From Cyrtodaria siliqua (taxonomy: Eukaryota > Mollusca > Bivalvia > Adapedonta > Hiatellidae), in contig JAWPHD010001830.1 in NCBI GenBank assembly GCA_037043455.1, positions 124,001 to 188,000 of the forward strand: a stretch of 64,000 nucleotides of DNA. The letters are read 5' to 3'. Below are positions 30,701 to 36,059 of the stretch, piece by piece. The notes under the pieces are model-generated. The model was not told the origin of the DNA. It was given only the letters and a program-made list of their open reading frames with translations, and searched no databases. Each line of letters begins with the position of its first letter. The stretch's first letter is position 1. A program made the position numbers and the translations under genes.

Positions 30701-30732
30701 AACATACTTTTCTCCTATCAGAGAAAATGTAA
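9458..30732 (+). CDS. DUR3: DUR3-type urea/solute symporter (spliced, 7 exons seen)
   Basis: The exons 9458-9701, 10112-10228, 15016-15652, 17239-17404, 18101-18326, 29188-29365 and 30122-30732 have GT donors and AG acceptors and matching phases (0,0,1,2,0,1). They join to about 725 codons ending in TAA. Family landmarks appear in order: FDAGGRVS before TM2, LKSRAPGAKT, GNYGNSYLT, VNFCDQANWQSRIAAKP, STGSGEIMAISSIIVYDIYK, and a final FxxWxxxxxIWxFxxT...PPxxEG helix. These match the DUR3 branch of the sodium:solute symporter superfamily, which imports urea across the plasma membrane using an ion gradient in plants, fungi and algae; the substrate in animals is inferred. The protein is mostly membrane helices (about 14-15). 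The first coding exon is missing: no ATG lies in frame between the stop at 9417 and 9458. No disabling mutation is seen. Confidence 0.93.
9702..10111 (+). other. DUR3 intron 1
   Basis: 410 bases, AT-rich, with no recognised repeat or gene. Confidence 0.8.
10112..10228 (+). CDS. DUR3: DUR3 exon B (short, 39 codons)
   Basis: Too short to stand out as an ORF, but it fills exactly the gap expected between TM2 and TM3. It encodes SGLGGLLWMALGGF, a hydrophobic helix, and LKSRAPGAKTYPQ, matching the family's loop of the type LKxRAPGAxT before IxxARFG. The acceptor is ATATTACAG and the donor is CCGCAG followed by GTAAGT, both phase 0. Its last bases are echoed in the minisatellite that follows. Confidence 0.92.
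10229..10585 (+). repeat. 28-bp minisatellite beginning at the intron 2 splice donor (block 1)
   Basis: About a dozen degenerate copies of a 28-bp unit starting GCTAAGTAATTGC and ending CGTTCCCGCA. The unit matches the exon B/intron 2 junction (CCCGCAG then GTAAGTAATTGCT) base for base except that most copies have CAGCTAAG in place of CAGGTAAG. A copy with a full donor-like GCAGGTAAGTAAT occurs at about 10498. Confidence 0.9.
10586..11235 (+). mobile_element. LINE ORF2 C-terminal fragment
   Basis: Plus-strand frames encode ENHRYPKQCCYILKRLDE, GFGYAWLSHEIGN and, after frame changes, RLCPLCYVRN...EDEFHFIMECREYEDYR. The CPxC...EDExHFxxxCxxY pattern is the usual C-terminal zinc-finger-like end of invertebrate LINE ORF2 proteins. 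Only this end remains. It sits inside the split minisatellite of intron 2. Confidence 0.65.
11480..13850 (-). mobile_element. Tx1/L1-like non-LTR retrotransposon, internally deleted
   Basis: Reading the minus strand: ORF1 (13848-13057), a short RT piece (12806-12612, FFSRISGIKINVDETQVIW), the region YFNFLWHGPSTI...GGLRMINIKAFISSL at about 12210-12360, PLFYNHNILIGKQS...KGIKYFNE at 11909-12106, and a C-terminal CTFCKEEIET at about 11520-11560. This order is that of L1/Tx1-clade elements. Most of ORF2, including endonuclease and catalytic RT blocks, is missing. The insertion, with the neighbouring LINE fragment, splits the intron 2 minisatellite. Confidence 0.75.
13057..13848 (-). CDS. LINE ORF1 protein (RNA-binding, coiled coil)
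   Basis: An open frame of 263 codons on the minus strand. Residues about 50-95 are charged and heptad-like (LEFENNQLKSNLQKYEENM), suggesting a coiled coil. Next comes EQYSRKNKVKIMNVP, then a region resembling the RNA-recognition fold of L1-type ORF1 proteins (TPFETEEVLTQKLADVLL, GQILAIHRDAG, NLKSMVMRKRS). L1-type ORF1 proteins bind their own RNA as trimers. The frame is intact, but the associated ORF2 is wrecked, so this copy cannot move itself. There is no host-gene role to infer. Confidence 0.75.
   Translation of the reverse strand: MITSYHTCIMSKPSDQGKSAHSKQGLTVNSAYGTIKSGQKLNNTQASKRHTFRSLEFENNQLKSNLQKYEENMEKKYQKIQENVLTIETIAREASKKSNYNEQYSRKNKVKIMNVPQDTPFETEEVLTQKLADVLLGQGSTLSAGQILAIHRDAGKEESVKPMKLRNNNLKSMVMRKRSAFKPAEHRLVDNVTKANQGLINRITLHEKMDSGGYFNGSIYGKTNAVVSHKFDIYDNINGIISALDLIFKQKVFYQMLNIFKVN
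13851..14165. other. Unassigned spacer in DUR3 intron 2
   Basis: Probably the 5' UTR remnant of the minus-strand LINE plus unique sequence. No coding signal. Confidence 0.4.
14166..14690 (+). repeat. 28-bp minisatellite, block 2
   Basis: About 18 more copies of the same CTAAGTAATTGCTTAAACG unit as at 10229-10585. A copy at about 14255-14270 keeps a donor-like TCAGGTAAGTAATTGC. The two blocks were presumably one array before LINE insertions separated them by about 3.6 kb. The 74-codon minus-strand ORF here is a translation of the repeat. Confidence 0.9.
15016..15652 (+). CDS. DUR3: DUR3 exon C (largest internal exon)
   Basis: Starts IAYARFGKVAHIMF after TTTCAG and ends in phase 1 at CGACGACG before GTAAGA. 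It encodes about five helices, the extracellular-type segment INGPEGNYGNSYLTFW and the strongly diagnostic VNFCDQANWQSRIAAKP, where yeast and plant DUR3 have FCDQxYWQxxIAxxP. About 212 codons without a stop. Confidence 0.95.
15653..16790. other. DUR3 intron 3, unassigned part
   Basis: AT-rich with no recognised coding sequence or repeat. Small ORFs at 15980-16353 look accidental. Confidence 0.5.
16795..16995 (-). mobile_element. 5'-truncated copy of the Penelope-like 3' terminal repeat (copy A)
   Basis: On the minus strand it carries the family landmarks AGTGAGGTTTGGTGCACCC, CTGGTTTAAACC, TTCCAAGxCGGTAGCCCTAT and TTGAATGCTACGATTCCTGT. The family is defined by the longer copies at 36060-38112 and 63222-64000, where these sequences follow an RT-like ORF. 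Confidence 0.7.
17239..17404 (+). CDS. DUR3: DUR3 exon D
   Basis: Acceptor TGTTTCAG, donor CATTCAG then GTATGC; enters in phase 1 and leaves in phase 2. Encodes GYITPFVMNYILGETGGYLL then MSTGSGEIMAISSIIVYDIY and KTYINPF. The motif S(T/A)GSxExxAxSSIxxYDIYxTYINP is conserved across DUR3 proteins. Confidence 0.95.
17405..18100. other. DUR3 intron 4
   Basis: Holds a 26-base G homopolymer (17791-17816) inside a wider G-rich stretch (17770-17822). The rest is AT-rich and unassigned. Confidence 0.7.
17791..17816 (+). repeat. (G)26 run on the sense strand
   Basis: Preceded by GGGGGTTGGTGGGGGTTGGT, so the sense strand of intron 4 could form G-quadruplexes in DNA or pre-mRNA. Length is likely to vary and to be error-prone in sequencing. 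Confidence 0.9.
18101..18326 (+). CDS. DUR3: DUR3 exon E, cysteine-rich cytosolic loop
   Basis: Acceptor TTTTCTGCAG, donor TATAAG then GTAATA. Encodes KELDPTSCILCGKEK, then LCSCPSSVDCKACDND, then YTCPTHGQYRHYEDGLMRYK. The spacing C-x2-C-x15-C-x-C-x5-C-x2-C followed 19 residues later by C-x2-H looks like a metal-binding module placed between two transmembrane helices. Helix-to-helix order implies a loop on the cytosolic side, but topology is inferred. It joins in frame to exons D and F. Confidence 0.9.
18420..18602. repeat. Roughly 120-bp repeat units, left cluster
   Basis: Two diverged copies of a unit with TTTCGGCATTGTAAATCTAA and AATCAAATTCATTG. Two or more copies also occur at 24690-24900, on the other side of the Ty3/gypsy element, suggesting that the element inserted into a short tandem array. 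Confidence 0.65.
18604..18745 (-). repeat. Partial LTR (3' side) of the Ty3/gypsy element
   Basis: Matches 24503-24662 in the same orientation, with a short deletion after GATCAATGAGA. On the minus strand it has GTATTGTATTGTATACAGGG (TATA-like) followed by GGAATAAACACG (polyadenylation signal), the expected order inside an LTR. Confidence 0.7.
18746..19222 (-). pseudogene. Ty3/gypsy integrase remnant
   Basis: Minus-strand fragments in changing frames: REPLKSTSLPAGPWVKVAAD, FKEFTTEHN, THFPQTNGQAEAGVKTAKR and SYRCTPTSATGFSPSQLM. These are the start of the integrase core, the conserved HxPxxNGQAE region and the segment just after it. The last catalytic glutamate (in NGQAE) is readable. Many frameshifts and stops. 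Confidence 0.85.
19230..19790 (+). mobile_element. Tx1/L1-like LINE ORF2 C-terminal fragment
   Basis: Plus-strand frame with INHRILGTNYLLIKINIPNR, DLCSFCDEDIETIKHLFYE, then after stops further pieces (KFIFNQKLKNTNPT-like). The CSFCxxxxETxxHLF pattern is the C-terminal end of L1/Tx1-type ORF2. Broken by stops. Confidence 0.7.
19791..20705. other. Unassigned AT-rich sequence in intron 5
   Basis: No coding or repeat signal supported. It lies where the Ty3/gypsy RT region would be expected. Confidence 0.5.
20706..20965 (-). pseudogene. Ty3/gypsy aspartic protease domain
   Basis: Reading the minus strand: YLGSIACDNN, DPCIINLDICKANVPFKIDT, GADVTIMSKLSYLSL, then KRPGVNLDCM. The active-site triad D-T-G of retropepsins is intact within FKIDTGADVTIM, but two in-frame stops occur (after CDNNR and after LSYLSL). 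It follows gag directly. Confidence 0.88.
20986..21590 (-). pseudogene. Ty3/gypsy gag, C-terminal part with zinc knuckles
   Basis: Open for 197 codons: KKNVIHERVKFQHKGFRTES and FIRILSEIAENCDF (capsid C-terminal domain), DLTLDQAVTMARQSE, then CTSCNRKHGNSRCPALGQTC and CRKCEKRNHFAVVC. The two cysteine-rich knuckles are typical of nucleocapsid regions. Its N-terminal half lies at 24030-24460, displaced by a LINE insertion. Confidence 0.88.
21595..24020 (+). mobile_element. RNase H-bearing LINE (I/Nimb-like), 5' truncated, inserted in gag
   Basis: Begins inside the RT (WKYGIMNE) and continues MGVPQGSIL, LYVDDFVIC, GFKFSKSKTNCMHFC, LDYGSIVYES and, after the insertion at 22314-22707, GAFRTSPAESLYVEANEPSL. 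An RNase H domain follows: IYTDGSKDG, SAELKSDSLSSLHA and LPSHVCIRGNDRADSAA. The C-terminal end has RCRIGHTRYTNSYLLQGEQ. The 3' end has tandem TTTATTTACTACTTCAT copies (about 23978-24015). The 5' truncation is normal for LINEs. Stops and frameshifts are present. Confidence 0.88.
22314..22707 (+). mobile_element. Short Penelope-like copy (B) inserted in the LINE reverse transcriptase ORF
   Basis: It interrupts the LINE frame between codons for LALG and GAFR. Removing 22314-22707 restores GCC TTA GGT GCC TTT CGT. A TTAG sequence occurs on both sides (22310-22313 and 22704-22707), a plausible 4-bp target duplication. The inserted sequence equals the last part of the element at 36060-38112 (GGCTTTCTAGG ... 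GGTTTGGTGCACCCTAGAAC ... TTGAATGCTACTTTCCCTG), so it is a 5'-truncated copy. Confidence 0.85.
24030..24460 (-). pseudogene. Ty3/gypsy gag, N-terminal part
   Basis: Minus strand: EFDFSSPNKWENWRDRFMRY, RLASKLQKET, a stop, then VANLMYAIGMDAKNIFKSFG. The W-x2-W-x2-RF start and the MDAKNIFKSFG helix are typical of gypsy capsids. A segment of about 60 bases encoding NLM(Y/F)A(I/M)GMDAKNIF is tandemly duplicated (24115-24235). The frame then stops at the LINE insertion. Confidence 0.8.
24503..24662 (-). repeat. Partial LTR (5' side) of the Ty3/gypsy element
   Basis: Pairs with 18604-18745. On the minus strand: TGATACTAGCTCCACCC, then GTATTGTATTGTATATAGGG (TATA-like), GCAATAAACACG, and an end near CATGCTGTCA. 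A purine-rich leader follows and then gag. Confidence 0.7.
24690..24900. repeat. Roughly 120-bp repeat units, right cluster
   Basis: Same unit as 18420-18602 (CCCAGTTGAAAACACCTTCA, GTTTTGGCATTGTAAATCTA). Confidence 0.65.
24901..26243. other. Unassigned part of DUR3 intron 5
   Basis: No gene recognised. A small array at about 26095-26195 repeats ACCACATCAATATATATA with AACCCTCATT three times (units of 35-40 bp). Confidence 0.55.
26244..28017. mobile_element. TTAA-flanked inverted-repeat element carrying an unknown ORF
   Basis: TTAA (26244-26247) is followed by AGGGACACACGGCAATCTT. The other end reads AAGATTGGCATGTGTCCCT before TTAA (28014-28017). The inverted ends match at about 16 of 19 positions. 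The first 110 bases inside the left end also match the left end of the 278-bp element at 53812-54089, which has the same TTAA and inverted ends, so both belong to one mobile family. TTAA target sites are known for piggyBac and Kolobok elements, and TTAAAGG ends recall Kolobok/T2 MITEs. About three quarters of the element is one broken ORF on the minus strand. It lies inside DUR3 intron 5, antisense to the gene. Confidence 0.75.
26333..27701 (-). pseudogene. Unrecognised protein gene (about 455 codons) inside the TTAA element, broken
   Basis: From ATG at 27701 the frame runs 220 codons (MKFSTLFNILKGEGEFSEER at the start) to a TAA at 27039-27041, followed at once, in the same frame, by ATG and 177 more codons to 26505. 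A shift of one base near 26510 opens a further coherent stretch (KKTNDKESFLGHKLEKLF ... EYKSISSVFDN) ending in TAA at 26333-26335. So it looks like one former ORF with a single nonsense and a single frameshift change, hence a young pseudogene. The sequence is rich in charged and aromatic residues, has no signal peptide or membrane helix, and has one CDSCYKSTH pair late on. I recognise no transposase catalytic pattern and no known domain. It may be a transposase of an unfamiliar type or a passenger gene. Confidence 0.6.
28018..29187. other. End of DUR3 intron 5, unassigned
   Basis: No gene or repeat family supported. Confidence 0.55.
29188..29365 (+). CDS. DUR3: DUR3 exon F
   Basis: Acceptor TTTCTTTAAG, donor GCAG then GTAAGC, leaving in phase 1. 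Encodes TWCMMWVVITIVPYGLLI, a helix, NMNLNWATLGITIFM, a second helix, and TWSKSTSQGIVAG, matching the TWSRATxxGxxxG segment of DUR3 proteins. Confidence 0.93.
29636..29895 (-). mobile_element. 5'-truncated Penelope-like copy (C)
   Basis: Minus-strand landmarks: GTTTTAGTGCACCCTAAAAC, CCGTTCCAAGGCGGTAGCCC, TTGAATGCTACATTTCCTG. It lies within DUR3 intron 6, antisense to the gene. Confidence 0.75.
30122..30732 (+). CDS. DUR3: DUR3 last exon (exon G)
   Basis: Acceptor AAATATTCCAG. Encodes GIVGLVASIAGMLIMGSTY, SMVSGFVVSGGICVCVSLC, a cytosolic stretch NPLSPYRLVYEEELRDVDAG, helix LIAVVIGLILVAIVTAFALS, and the last helix FTIWLRVFQIWVFVG ending in VPPIEEGMQIW. A short basic tail (KAKKKYTPTQ) precedes the TAA at 30730-30732. 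Confidence 0.95.
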
Positions 30733-30775
30733 CGATATGAAAATGATTTCATAAAAATTTTAAAACGGTGTGTGA

Positions 30776-30781
30776 AATAAA
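30776..30781 (+). promoter_or_regulatory. Polyadenylation signal of DUR3
   Basis: AATAAA 44 bases after the stop codon. A very short 3' UTR would result if it is used. Confidence 0.6.
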
Positions 30782-31204
30782 TGTTCTCGTAGCACACCCA
30801 TTGCAGTACAGGAAATGTAGCGGCCAGTAAATAATTGTCGTTTTTTCTTATAAAAAGGGCATGCTTTACAAAAGGGCATTTTTACTAAGTTAGAGTTCCA
30901 TTTTTGTTCATTTTGATTAATTTGTTACATGTTTTGAGGATTGTCATGTTAACATAATGAGTTTTAATATTTGTTGCTTATTTGGAAATGAGTTAATTAA
31001 TACAATGTTTTGGCATTTCACTGTTTGTGTTTTTAAAGGGAGCATTCATGCAGGAATATACAACCTTTCCGTAGAGTTTTGGCAACAAATGGGCTATTAG
31101 TGATCGTAAGTTATTCGTTTTTAAAATGGACCTAGATCTGAATGACCAAAATGCATTTTTATTTCACAATGCAAAACACAATTATCGTGTCATATTATAT
31201 ATAT
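30782..31204. other. Intergenic AT-rich stretch
   Basis: Nothing recognised beyond possible distal 3' UTR. Confidence 0.5.
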
Positions 31205-31505
31205 ATTAACGCTGCCTTGTTTGTTAGAGAATACTACCTGTCGGGGATATTTTATTTACACTGTCTCGTTTATTGGGATGACAGTAGGGTAAGAGTGATG
31301 TTTGGTGCACCCTAGAACCTGGTTTAAACACACAGCGGCTTTTTTTTCACTAACCGTTCCAAGGCGGAAGCCCTATTGCCAAACCGTTTATGTTAATGAT
31401 GTCATATCTTGCCTTGTATTCATATTTGTAGTTGTTGTTTGTTTCTGTGCGTGTTTGTGGTTGACTGTGGTATTTGAATGATACATTTCTACTTTTATAT
31501 CTACT
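31205..31505 (+). mobile_element. 5'-truncated Penelope-like copy (D)
   Basis: Landmarks in order: AACGCTGCCTTGTTTGTTAG, TTGGGATGACAGTAGGGTAA, GTTTGGTGCACCCTAGAACC, CCGTTCCAAGGCGG, GTGGTTGACTGTGG. Confidence 0.75.
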
Positions 31506-32029
31506 TTTACACATATAACTCTTCTTAATGTAAATTATTTTCTCTCAGATAATTACATAATTAGCAATTCTTTCCGTTTGGAGTGAGCCGAAAAACGTAC
31601 GGCATTTTAAAACCGGTTTTGACTTTTTTGCCGTTGCAAATTTTCACCTCGGAAGGACATTACTTGGAGTTTCAGATTTGCAAATCTTTAATGACGTGGA
31701 GAGACATTTGTCACTAAAACTAGACTTGTTTTGTGGCCATAAATCAGCATTACTATTTGCAAAGACTGCTTGTATAGGTATGACACTACAAAGTCCTTCC
31801 CCTTACCCATGAAATAGGGATTTTAAAAGAAAATGTCAGAGAGAATGTCAGTATTAGACTTGCATTTAAGAGTATGTGGGATGTATTATTCATGTAGTGC
31901 TACCAAATTAATGTATGATGCCACAACTATTTTCACTTGATGTTATACAGATCAATGTACTTGTTATACAGATCAATATACTTGTCTGTTTCATGCTTTC
32001 TGTATGTGATGTGATATGAGCGCTGTGCT
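31506..32029. other. Unassigned intergenic stretch
   Basis: Contains a 20-bp tandem pair (TTATACAGATCAATxTACTTG) at about 31942-31985. No gene. Confidence 0.5.
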
Positions 32030-32215
32030 GTTGTGCACGAAATGGGAATGAATTAAAACAAGAAGCATGCATAGACAACCCGGAGAAGGAACGAGCAAAT
32101 TGATGAACTATACAACCCGTTGAGTTCATTACGACATGCATGTGTGATCTGTTATTACCTGTGCAATTACTAACAGTGTTTTCCGAAAAGCCTGAATTCG
32201 AATCGATTTTCCAAT
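32030..32215 (+). pseudogene. Relic of DUR3 last exon
   Basis: Three collinear blocks resemble 30290-30470 of the working gene: GGAGAAGGAACGAGCAAA against GCAGAGAAGGAATGGGCAAA, CAACCCGTTGAGTTCATTACG against CAATCCGTTGAGTCCATACCG, and GTTATTAC...AGTGTTTTCCGAAAA against GTTATTAC...AGTGTTCCGCAAAA. About 60 bases are deleted between the second and third blocks and the frame is lost. The similarity was judged by eye only. Confidence 0.55.
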
Positions 32216-34050
32216 ACGTGTTTAGCTCTTGTTTTGCTTACTAGCGTTTAAATGTATTATTCACTTAGTCTCTGACTTTTAAATCATGTCTTACATATTT
32301 TATCGTAAATAAAGCACGTGCATCATATGATGGTAGGCGTTCATCATTCCTTTCATATAATAATCAAAACGATTCATTGACTGTATACTATTTTCTGTCT
32401 TATTAAAATCGTGGATCCAGTAATATCGTATGAAGTAATCAAATACCAGCTACAGACCTACATCAACACATGTAACACTCCCATTTATATGTCGTTATTA
32501 ATTACTAAACATGTCTACGTTTTTCTAAGTTTGTTAACAACAACTGATATGTGATCGTATAGCTTAGACATTTTCCACTATTACTTGATACCATAACAGG
32601 TAGTCTGCTAGATAACTGAAATTATAAACACGACTATTAGACTATGCCCCTGACTGTAACATGTGAGATTATCATGAACGTATATTTAATGAAGCACAAA
32701 CCTGGTAACTATGTAGCTATGTTATAACATTCGTCCCATTTATTTAAGACATAATTGCATATTTAAAGACAAAGATATCTTTAAATTAAATCTACATATT
32801 GGAAATGTTACAGTCTCAATCAAACCGAGACTGCAATATTTCGTATGTGTCGGGCTCGGCCGTTTTCAAAGGTCCATTATCATACTCTTTACTTTGCGGA
32901 ACCCTCTTTTGTAATATAGTTTGTGGAACCCTGTTGTCTTAAACGAAATATTAAACTTCATCATAATTGTATAAAACGATTCACTACTCTACTGTCAAAT
33001 ACTAGAGTTAATGTTTGTGTGCATCGGTGCCACTATTTATTCTGTTACTCTTCATTAACAAAATAATAGTAATTACATCGATAAAGAATGTATAAGCTCA
33101 ATACAACAGCATGTAATTTAGGAGAGCATCCCCTCATTCGCCTGCTATAGTAGAAAGTACAACGCACAAGCTACCGTACAGGTTATAGATGGACTTGGAC
33201 CGGTAACCAGAGAGGTCAAACGTTGATCATGGTCGCACTCGAAAGTAGTACCATCAGTGTTGTTATTTGAAAGTGTGTACTTTATAAGTACACAAACGAG
33301 GTGTATGCTTTTGTTGTAGATTTCCAATGATATGGTTCGGCAGCTTTTGTCCGAAAAGGTCATCTACTTTAATTTTTCGAAAACCTGGTTCATAGAGCAG
33401 TAGTGGTCATTGTTTTTTCTGCTATTTTACGGTTTTTCTTGAGGAGGTGTAGATATTTTAATGAATATTTGAATTTCAATCGAGGATTAAGGTAAGAGTT
33501 AAGTAGTGTAGACCTAACCTTACGTTCTATGTGAAAATAATAGTAGTAAAAGTCTAAGTGTCAGACTGGTATTATTTTACTTCCAGTGTCTATATCCACA
33601 AATTTAAAGTAGTTTATTCTAAAAACTATACTGACATGTCAGTGTTTTGTGACTTGTTGAAAAACGGGTTTGACGTCTGTCATCATTATGCTTTTTGATA
33701 AATTGTAATGTTTGAGACGTTTTACTAGCACTGGTGTCTTTTTTGGAACTATTTGTTGACTGTAGTTACTGTACCGCATCACTCCATCTTCTAACCTGGT
33801 GGATGTTGTAAATTTGAAAGTGTATATACAAGAATAAAAGTAGGAACAAAGTAAAATAGTGAACAGTGGTAAATTGTGGGATTTTCAAAAGTTCTATATG
33901 GATACATGAAAGGAAAAAATGCCAACTATGTTGACAATCGTTATGGAATATATTACAAAGTCTAGAAAAGAAGTAATTCGTTCTATTTGCTATATGCTGA
34001 AATATTACCAAACCGACTCCTTTTTTTTTGAAGACATATAGTTCATCTCC
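32216..34050. other. Unassigned intergenic sequence
   Basis: The piece 32812-32900 (CAGTCTCAATCAAACCGAGA, then CATACTCTTTACTT) belongs to the repeat family also seen at 3835-3990 and 34915-35010. No gene supported. Confidence 0.5.
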
Positions 34051-34051
34051 C

Positions 34052-34262
34052 TCGAATGTGCGATTTTATCGATTCTGTCTATCTCTTTACAATTGCAAGG
34101 TATACAGTTACTTGCTTCCGGAAAACACAATTATTTTCCCGAGAGCGAACCTCTTTGAATGTGCGATTTTATCGATTCTGTCTATCTCTTTACAATTGCA
34201 AGGTATACAGTTATTTGCTTCCGGAAAACTCAATTATTAATTTTCCCGAGAGCGTACCTCTT
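34052..34262. repeat. Tandem duplication of about 105 bp
   Basis: Two copies, nearly identical, each from GAATGTGCGATTTTATCG to CCCGAGAGCGxACCTCTTTG. The high identity indicates a recent event. Confidence 0.92.
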
Positions 34263-34394
34263 TGACATACGCTTTTCATGGTTACACATATTCAATGGCA
34301 AATAAAAATCGATATCAATAAAGTATTTTGCCACCAACTGGTGTAGTAGCGCTATAATTATGGTTCAATTAGAACAATTATTTTATCGACACTA

Positions 34395-34505
34395 GTTTAA
34401 AGTGGGGTTTGGTGCTCCCTAGATCCTGGTTTAAACCTCTTCGTATTTAATTGCACCGCTGACCGTTTCAAGGCTGTACCCCATTAATAACCCCTAGTAT
34501 GTGAT
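34395..34505 (+). mobile_element. Degenerate Penelope-like copy (E)
   Basis: Short remnant with GGGGTTTGGTGCTCCCTAGA, CTGGTTTAAACC and ACCGTTTCAAGGCTGTACCC. Confidence 0.6.
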
Positions 34506-34829
34506 TGGTGTCTCACGCTTTACGTTCAAATTCATATACTAAAGGAAAAAAGAAGCTCAACTGGGGAATTTCCGCTATATATTGTATGTAAAATATGCTG
34601 CTGTTAATCGAATGGTTCATGGCTATATAAGACATTATTTATTTCGGAAAAAATACTAAAACACCACATAAAACGCCAAATGTTATCCATTCAAAGTTTC
34701 ATTATTGATAGAATATCGTTTGGCTCAAGCAAATGAGCAAACTTAGGATGTAATGTTTTGCAATCTCTTTACGTTAAATACAGTTTTCAAATGGCTCAAA
34801 TTTGCCAAGCGGACCTTCAAATGTCTCCC

Positions 34830-35065
34830 CGAGCTGCTAATCAGGAGTGTTATTTATTACTGGTCCTTTGGAACCAACGAGCCCAAGATAAGTGGCTTTG
34901 AAGTAGAATACTGCTTAAGCCGGTGCTAGGGGGCATGAGAGGTGTTGCTTCTTACATTACTTCTCATGAACAGACTCAATAAAACCGAGTCTGCTGCTTT
35001 ATTCTCTTAACTGTGTTTTTTGCTCCCAAAGGATCACCTTTATCAGTATTTATTTATGAATTTCA
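34830..35065 (+). repeat. Interspersed repeat, partner of the inverted copy at 40395-40640
   Basis: Reads GTGTTATTTATTACTGGTCC, CAACGAGCCCAAGATA, GAATACTGCTTAAGCCGG, TCATGAACAGACTCAATAAA, GATCACCTTTATCAGTATTT. The same sequence, about 90 percent alike, is found in reverse complement at 40395-40640. No coding content. Confidence 0.85.
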
Positions 35066-35724
35066 AAGTGTAATGTGAATAAACAAATCTACAAAAGCGC
35101 AGTTTTTTCCTTTCTCTAACTAGCTGCAGCCCTTATTTTATGCAAAATCCTGAGGTTTCCCTGGAATATTACGTTGAATTAAGTGTGGTAATTTATTCCC
35201 AGACGGTATGTGTACATGATTGTATTTAGTAATTTTGAAATATGGCAGGTGTTCTGGACGAATAGATAATAAATTTAGGAACTGGTTATTCTAGTTGTTG
35301 AACGCCATGTAACGAACATTATTGTTTAATTAGATATTTAATTAAATGGTCCAATCCGGGCTGATATTTATTGTGTCACGTTATTAAACAATATTAAACG
35401 GCTTCCAGGATCGTTTTCTAATGTTTAATATTAACATCTGTTTAATTTATTTCGCAAATTGTAACTAAAAGGGACGAATTGATCGCGGCCGCATTTGTCA
35501 GAATTAAGTGTAAAAAGAACAGGTGTGTGTGTCAATAGAGACGCGTATAAGAAGGAACACGCTGACGGAATGATGTGCTTCATACAGGTAATTCACTTGA
35601 GCTTTCGTCCCTCGGGTTTTCTGGTCGTACCCTAGATTGGTTTTCTCTTTAGCTGCAAGATGAGATGTTTATTATTTTGTATGTGTTTTTTTAGTTAGTT
35701 TCTCTGGATGTGGACTTTATTGTT
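35066..35724. other. Unassigned intergenic sequence
   Basis: No gene or repeat recognised. Confidence 0.5.
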
Positions 35725-35935
35725 AGAGAATTCCTTTTGATGGGATGTAGTTTTGTTTACAATGTCTTGTCTATTTGGGCGCTGAAGACAGAATAATATA
35801 AAATCGATTCAAGCTAACCAGTAGGCCTTATTGCCTACTGACCGTTTCAAGTCGGTAACCCTGTCTTCACCACCCTTTCTGTTGTTTTTTTGTCTCTTTC
35901 ATTGTATTATCAAGTCCTTGTTTGCAGTATATTGC
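35725..35935 (+). mobile_element. Degenerate Penelope-like copy (F)
   Basis: TTGTTAGAGAATTCC, TTTGTTTACAATGTCTTG, then GCCTACTGACCGTTTCAAGT and CGGTAACCCTGTC. Diverged, with an internal deletion. Confidence 0.5.
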
Positions 35936-36059
35936 GGACCTACGATGCTAATGTGTTCGGAAGCTGTGGTTTCTATAGGACCCTATATCTCATTTTGTTA
36001 TCACGTGTAACAATGTCAGTCGGTTATCTACATACCATTTTAAACTCTATGCTTTCTTT

